Source of the DNA: Metaphire vulgaris
Taxonomy: Eukaryota > Annelida > Clitellata > Crassiclitellata > Megascolecidae
Direction: 5' to 3'
Assembly: GCA_018105865.1 (NCBI GenBank)
Contig: CM030835.1
Coordinates: forward strand, 11,137,916-11,201,915
Length of the DNA stretch: 64,000 bases
Position 1 is the first letter of the stretch. Each line of letters begins with the position of its first letter. The translations under genes and the position numbers were made by a program. The notes under the pieces are model-generated. The model did no database searches. It was not told the DNA's origin and saw nothing but the letters and a program-made list of their open reading frames with translations. This document shows positions 60,312 through 64,000 of the stretch, in pieces.

Positions 60312-60678
60312 TTACGCCAAATAGATCGGATTATATGTAAGAGTTCCTAATGGACTTCTTTCTCGATAAAATTACTTATCACACAAAAGCCGCTAATCAG
60401 TTTATGCGAATAGCCCGGATGTAACAACGCTGATCGCCGGTTTGGCGCTCGCGCTTCTAGAAATCTGGTAAAGGTGGTTCCAAATTCCAATGGAACAAAG
60501 TTGTATTGCACCGTTTTGCACGGAATAGGCCTACATACTAAGTAAATTGAATGTCACGCGTCAAATTCTGGAACCTGCTTTTTTAAAAGCGCTATATAAA
60601 TTCACTGACTTATTAACTCAACTCATCCTATCAAATACCGAATTAATTATAAAATCTGACTTTTAGTATTCAAAACCA

Positions 60679-61165
60679 TCTATAATATTAAAATCCTTAT
60701 CTGTATGTCTCTCTGTCTGTTACCTTCAAGCGTTCTGATTGGTTGACTATTGGTAGACGGTTTAGACCGTTTAGTCCTTACGTCGCGATGCGTTGGTGGA
60801 CGATGTTCGAAGACGACGTTGCTATTGGTAACAATTGTTCGTAGAACCGGTTTAGTCGAGTCATTGCAGCGTCAGAGGGCTGGGCGTGCGACGACGTTGC
60901 TATTGGTAACAATTGTTCGCAGCCTGAGGCAGTTGCAACGTACATTTTAACGTACACAAAAATACATGTACAGCGTCACAAATGGCCACAGTTGCGTGAT
61001 TTTAACGTACATATGCCTAATTATTACGTGGCGCAGAGCTTGGCTAGGTGGCGATCATTGAAATGTTGTTCAGCATGAATTCAATGATTGGGTATTAGGT
61101 ATAGGTATTGGATTAGTATTATCCTGCACTGCGAGCGAAGCGAGCGCGAGCGAGCATGTTTCTAG
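60679..61165 (+). mobile_element. Non-autonomous Helitron-like element
   Basis: Starts TCTATAATATTAAAATCCTT preceded by A, and ends ...GCATGTTTCTAG followed by T. That is the TC...CTAG structure at an AT target without a target duplication. A GC-rich GCGAGCGAAGCGAGCGCGAG stretch just before the end is typical of Helitron 3' termini. Inside are two copies of GACGTTGCTATTGGTAACAA (about 60816 and 60893). No Rep/helicase coding. Confidence 0.7.
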
Positions 61166-61199
61166 TGTTATATAATGAACCCAATTACCTCAAGATGCG

Positions 61200-61562
61200 A
61201 CTTATCCCTCGACCTACTAATCATTCCACTAGGTATTCGGCAGGACCTTCATTAATTTGTTGTTCCCTACTCTCGCACAGTCATTGGCACTAGTTGTTTC
61301 TCAGTGTGCACCCCTAAGCTCTGGAATTCACTACCAACATCACTACGCATAACTAACAACTTATCATCTTCCAGATCTGGCCTTAATTAAAACACATCTG
61401 TTTGACTTGGCTTATCCCCTGAGATTACTCTCCCGCCGTTTCGAACTGATCTTCTGGCTTGACCTGGCTCTAATGCTATTTGGATTTGGTGCGCCATCGG
61501 CTGATCGATGCCCTAGCTGGGCATTATGATAGTGGCGCTATAGAAGTTGATTGATTGAATGA
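61200..61562 (+). mobile_element. Non-LTR retrotransposon 3' fragment, copy 1
   Basis: Reads FLSVCTPKLWNSLPTSLR, the conserved end of CR1/L2-type RT ORFs, then a 3'UTR ending GTGGCGCTATAGAAGTTGAT and a TTGA-type tail. Confidence 0.7.
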
Positions 61563-61599
61563 GAATAGTATCCAAACTATAAAATTATACATATACACA

Positions 61600-61872
61600 C
61601 TGGCATGCTAGTTGTTTTTCAGTGTGTGACCCTAGGTTGTAAAATTCATTACAAATATCACTTCGCATAACTATAACACTTTGGCATCTTTCAGATCAGT
61701 TCTTAAAACATATATCTGTTTGACTTGGCTTATCCCACTTTGATGGCCCCCGCTGTTCTGACTGATTTTTCCGGTTTGGACTGGTTCTAATTCAATTTGG
61801 ATTTGGTGCACCATCGGCTGATGTCCTGGGGCCTGGGCGCCATAGAAGTTTAGTGAGTGTTCGATTGAATGT
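61600..61872 (+). mobile_element. Non-LTR retrotransposon 3' fragment, copy 2
   Basis: A diverged copy of the fragment just upstream (shared CTAGTTGTTT, TCAGTGTG, TCTGTTTGACTTGGCTTATC, GGATTTGGTG), ending GGCGCCATAGAAGTTTAG. Adjacent same-orientation copies suggest tandem insertion of one family. Confidence 0.65.
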
Positions 61873-62026
61873 CAAGCCCGTGCTACATTAACGGGTTTTG
61901 CCAGCCAACATGTAGCCCAACTTAGCCAGCCAGCAATAGGCCGGGATAACCGCATACGATCAAGCTTGCACGCTGGCATAAAAGAAGCCACGCCTACGAA
62001 CGATTTAGTAGCGCTTGTACAATAAA

Positions 62027-64000
62027 ATGGCTGACGGAGATATTGAAGCTGTTTTTGTTTTGATGATGTTGGTGATAGTTGCATCAGCTAGGCGTGCATT
62101 AATGGGGCGTAAAAAACCCAAAAAGAAGAGAAAGGTTTGGGTGAGACCTTGGATACAGTGTAGGCAACTCTATGGGGCCTACAGTACCTTATTCAAGGAG
62201 CTTGCTGAAGTAGACCAACATGCCTTTAGCAATTTCGTGCGTATGGATGTAGCTGCATTTGAAGATCTACTATACTGGATTGAGCATGACCTGACTAAGC
62301 AGCACACCCGAATGCGCCGAAGTTTGTCAGGCAGAGAACAACTCTGTATAGCACTCCGATATTTAGCAACAGGTATTTCTGAGTTTGATTTTAAGACAGA
62401 GACCTACTCATATACTTAATAAAAGCTACTGACATAGTGTTACAATTGCTTTAAAATGGAGTGAAATGTCTTGTCCAAACACTTAATATGTAGAAGAGCT
62501 AAGTCAATCATTCAAAGTAATTTAGTGCTGTGGTTGCTTTAACATTGAGTTAAATACCCTAACTCTATACTTTTTTTTTTTTGACAAGGAGAGTCAATGG
62601 TTAGCCTTCACTACCAATTCCGTGTGGGACGGCAAACAGTGAGCAACGCCGTAGAAGACGTTTGCAATGCTATCTATAAACGCCTGATGTCTGATTACTT
62701 GAAGGTGTGTTCTACAAATAACCAGCATTGTGATCTCACAAGTTTTCTATTGTCATATCTGTAAACCATATTTTAACCTAACATATCACCATATCATACC
62801 ATAGTCTATCTACAGACATGTATAGAACTACTCGTAATTCTAACGATTTGAACAAATAGCATCGCTCATGTTATGAAAAGAAATAATTGTCAAGCAGTAA
62901 CAGATTTTTAGCATCAGAAAATTGTCTTTTGTGCTGCATCTGCCACACGGTGTTATCGCAGAACCTCAGCAACATTATTACAGAATGTTGGTAGTAGGTG
63001 CTGGGTTGGGTCGACGTAATATGATGGTTCTACGTTGTGCTATTTGCTGAGGTTCTGTAATATTTTCCTGGGTCAGCACAGCCTGTGTGCATTCCAAATT
63101 TTGCACACCGTATTTTAACTTCATGACTTCATTCTCGAAGCGCATTTTACAAAGATCTTTGTCCAATCCTGAAGGAATTTCCTTCAGTTTGAGGTACATT
63201 GTGTTCATAAAAAACCAGTCTTCATCTGCACCTCGTCCCTTTCCTTTTTCCGGGCTTCACGATTGAACCGGACAGTTTAGTTATTGACTGGACAGCATCC
63301 ATGAAAACTTTATTGAAACCGAATCCAATCCGTGGTCCTTTTTCCTTTTTCCCGCTGCACTCCGACTCCTGCACTGAACTCTCTCCAGTTGAAAGGAAAC
63401 TGTCCGCCAAGTCGTCATCAACCTACAATGTAAAACTTTTTACAACTGAATGAGGAAATGAGAACATTTAACTAAACACAGCTGAATGCTTGAAATTATT
63501 TACATTTTTCAGATGCCAAGCACACAAGATGATTGGAAAGGTGTGGCCAAACGTTTTGAAGATCAGTGGAATTTCCCACACTGTGTAGGTGCTCTGGATG
63601 GGAAACATGTTTTGATACATAAACCGGGAGCGTCTGGATCGACGTTTCTCAATTACAAGCACACGTTTAGTATCGTATTAATGGCTCTAGTTGATTCAGA
63701 CTACAGGTTTATGTACGTCAATGTAGGTGCTCAAGGGCGGATCAGCGATGCCGGCATATTTAACAATTGCAGATTCTACCGTGCCATCCAAAAAAATGAA
63801 CTCGGCCTTCCTTGTCCCGATTTGCTGAGCGGAACTGACGTAATTATGCCTTATGTCGTCGTTGCAGATGATGCATTCCCGTTAATGACATCATGAAGCC
63901 TTTTTCACGGCGGTCAACGGACTTAAGCCAAAGAATTTTCAATTATCGACTCTCGAGCTCGTCGTAGTTGAAAACGATTTGGTATTTTATCTGGCAAATT
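62027..64000 (+). pseudogene. PIF/Harbinger transposase (HARBI1-like), decayed and cut by window end
   Basis: Three exons: 62027-62372, 62589-62704 and 63513 onward (GT-AG; phase 1 then phase 0). Exon 1 has a basic patch and the helix-turn-helix-type LSGREQLCIALRYLAT. Exon 2 reads SLHYQFRVGRQTVSNAVEDV. Exon 3 reads WNFPHCVGALDGKHVL (first catalytic Asp), then RISDAGIFNNC and VVADDAFPL, the DDE_Tnp_4 fold. After 63890 the frame is broken by small indels (stop at 63894-63896), and the conserved glutamate region that follows lies in shifted frames. Therefore the copy looks inactive. It is distinct from the domesticated HARBI1 by these breaks, and the right end lies outside the window. Confidence 0.88.
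62978..63423 (-). pseudogene. Harbinger accessory (Myb/MADF-like) protein remnant, antisense in the transposase intron
   Basis: On the minus strand an acceptor ACATTGTAG precedes VDDDLADSFLSTGESS. A lysine-rich segment follows, then (in a second frame) DEDWFFMNTMYLKLKEIP and a helical C terminus to a stop at 62978. This is the pattern of the C-terminal part of the Myb/SANT- or MADF-type partner proteins of PIF/Harbinger elements, which help transposase reach the nucleus and termini. The two parts lie in different frames, joined at a one-base shift near 63236. Any N-terminal DNA-binding exon must lie beyond 64000. Confidence 0.65.

Larger units (their letters stand above)
60312..62026. other. 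Region upstream of RANGAP1: Helitron-like element and LINE tails
   Basis: No gene recognised. Contains a Helitron-like element and two tandem non-LTR 3' fragments. The RANGAP1 promoter should lie in the first few hundred bases but no motif is convincing. Confidence 0.6.

Overview
This window is nuclear genomic DNA from an invertebrate animal, most likely a lophotrochozoan (annelid-like). Genes are split by GT-AG introns and the intergenic DNA is full of microsatellites and small DNA transposons. One gene is an innexin, a family absent from echinoderms and diverged into pannexins in vertebrates. Another is a sarcoplasmic calcium-binding protein that reads very like annelid SCPs. No species can be named from the sequence alone.

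Layout. (1) Positions 10-4614, minus strand: the 3' four exons of a THSD1-like membrane protein (THSD1 ectodomain, TSP1 repeat, CUB-like domain, transmembrane helix and tail), all joined in phase 1. (2) 10923-13421, minus: a complete two-exon sarcoplasmic calcium-binding protein. (3) 19163-33306, plus: a spalt/SALL-like gene in three exons, with the N-terminal RRKQ NuRD-recruiting motif, a Q-rich segment and a single C-terminal zinc-finger pair. One exon has a reading-frame conflict. (4) 41491-42735, minus: an innexin with its whole coding region in one exon and an intron in the 5'UTR. (5) 54071-60311, minus: RANGAP1, eleven coding exons from the start codon through the acidic region; the 3' end was not found. 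(6) 62027-64000: a decayed PIF/Harbinger transposon with a three-exon transposase and an antisense partner gene in its last intron.

Between these lie at least 25 short DNA elements. Many have identifiable target duplications: hAT-type with 8-bp duplications, pogo/Tc1-type at TA, PIF-like with 3-bp duplications, and a Helitron-like element. There are also non-LTR retrotransposon tails and a tRNA-like SINE. Several are nested inside each other, which gives relative insertion ages, and three lie within about 30 bp of splice sites. A roughly 20-nt module (TGACAAGCAAAAAAGGTCAT and close variants) recurs inside at least eight elements that have different termini.

The protein-coding genes have unrelated functions (cell-surface, muscle Ca2+ buffering, transcription, gap junction, nuclear transport) and do not form a pathway. 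The unusual signals are the reduced SALL-like gene, the CUB-containing THSD1 architecture, the transposon-splice-site contacts and the shared MITE module.
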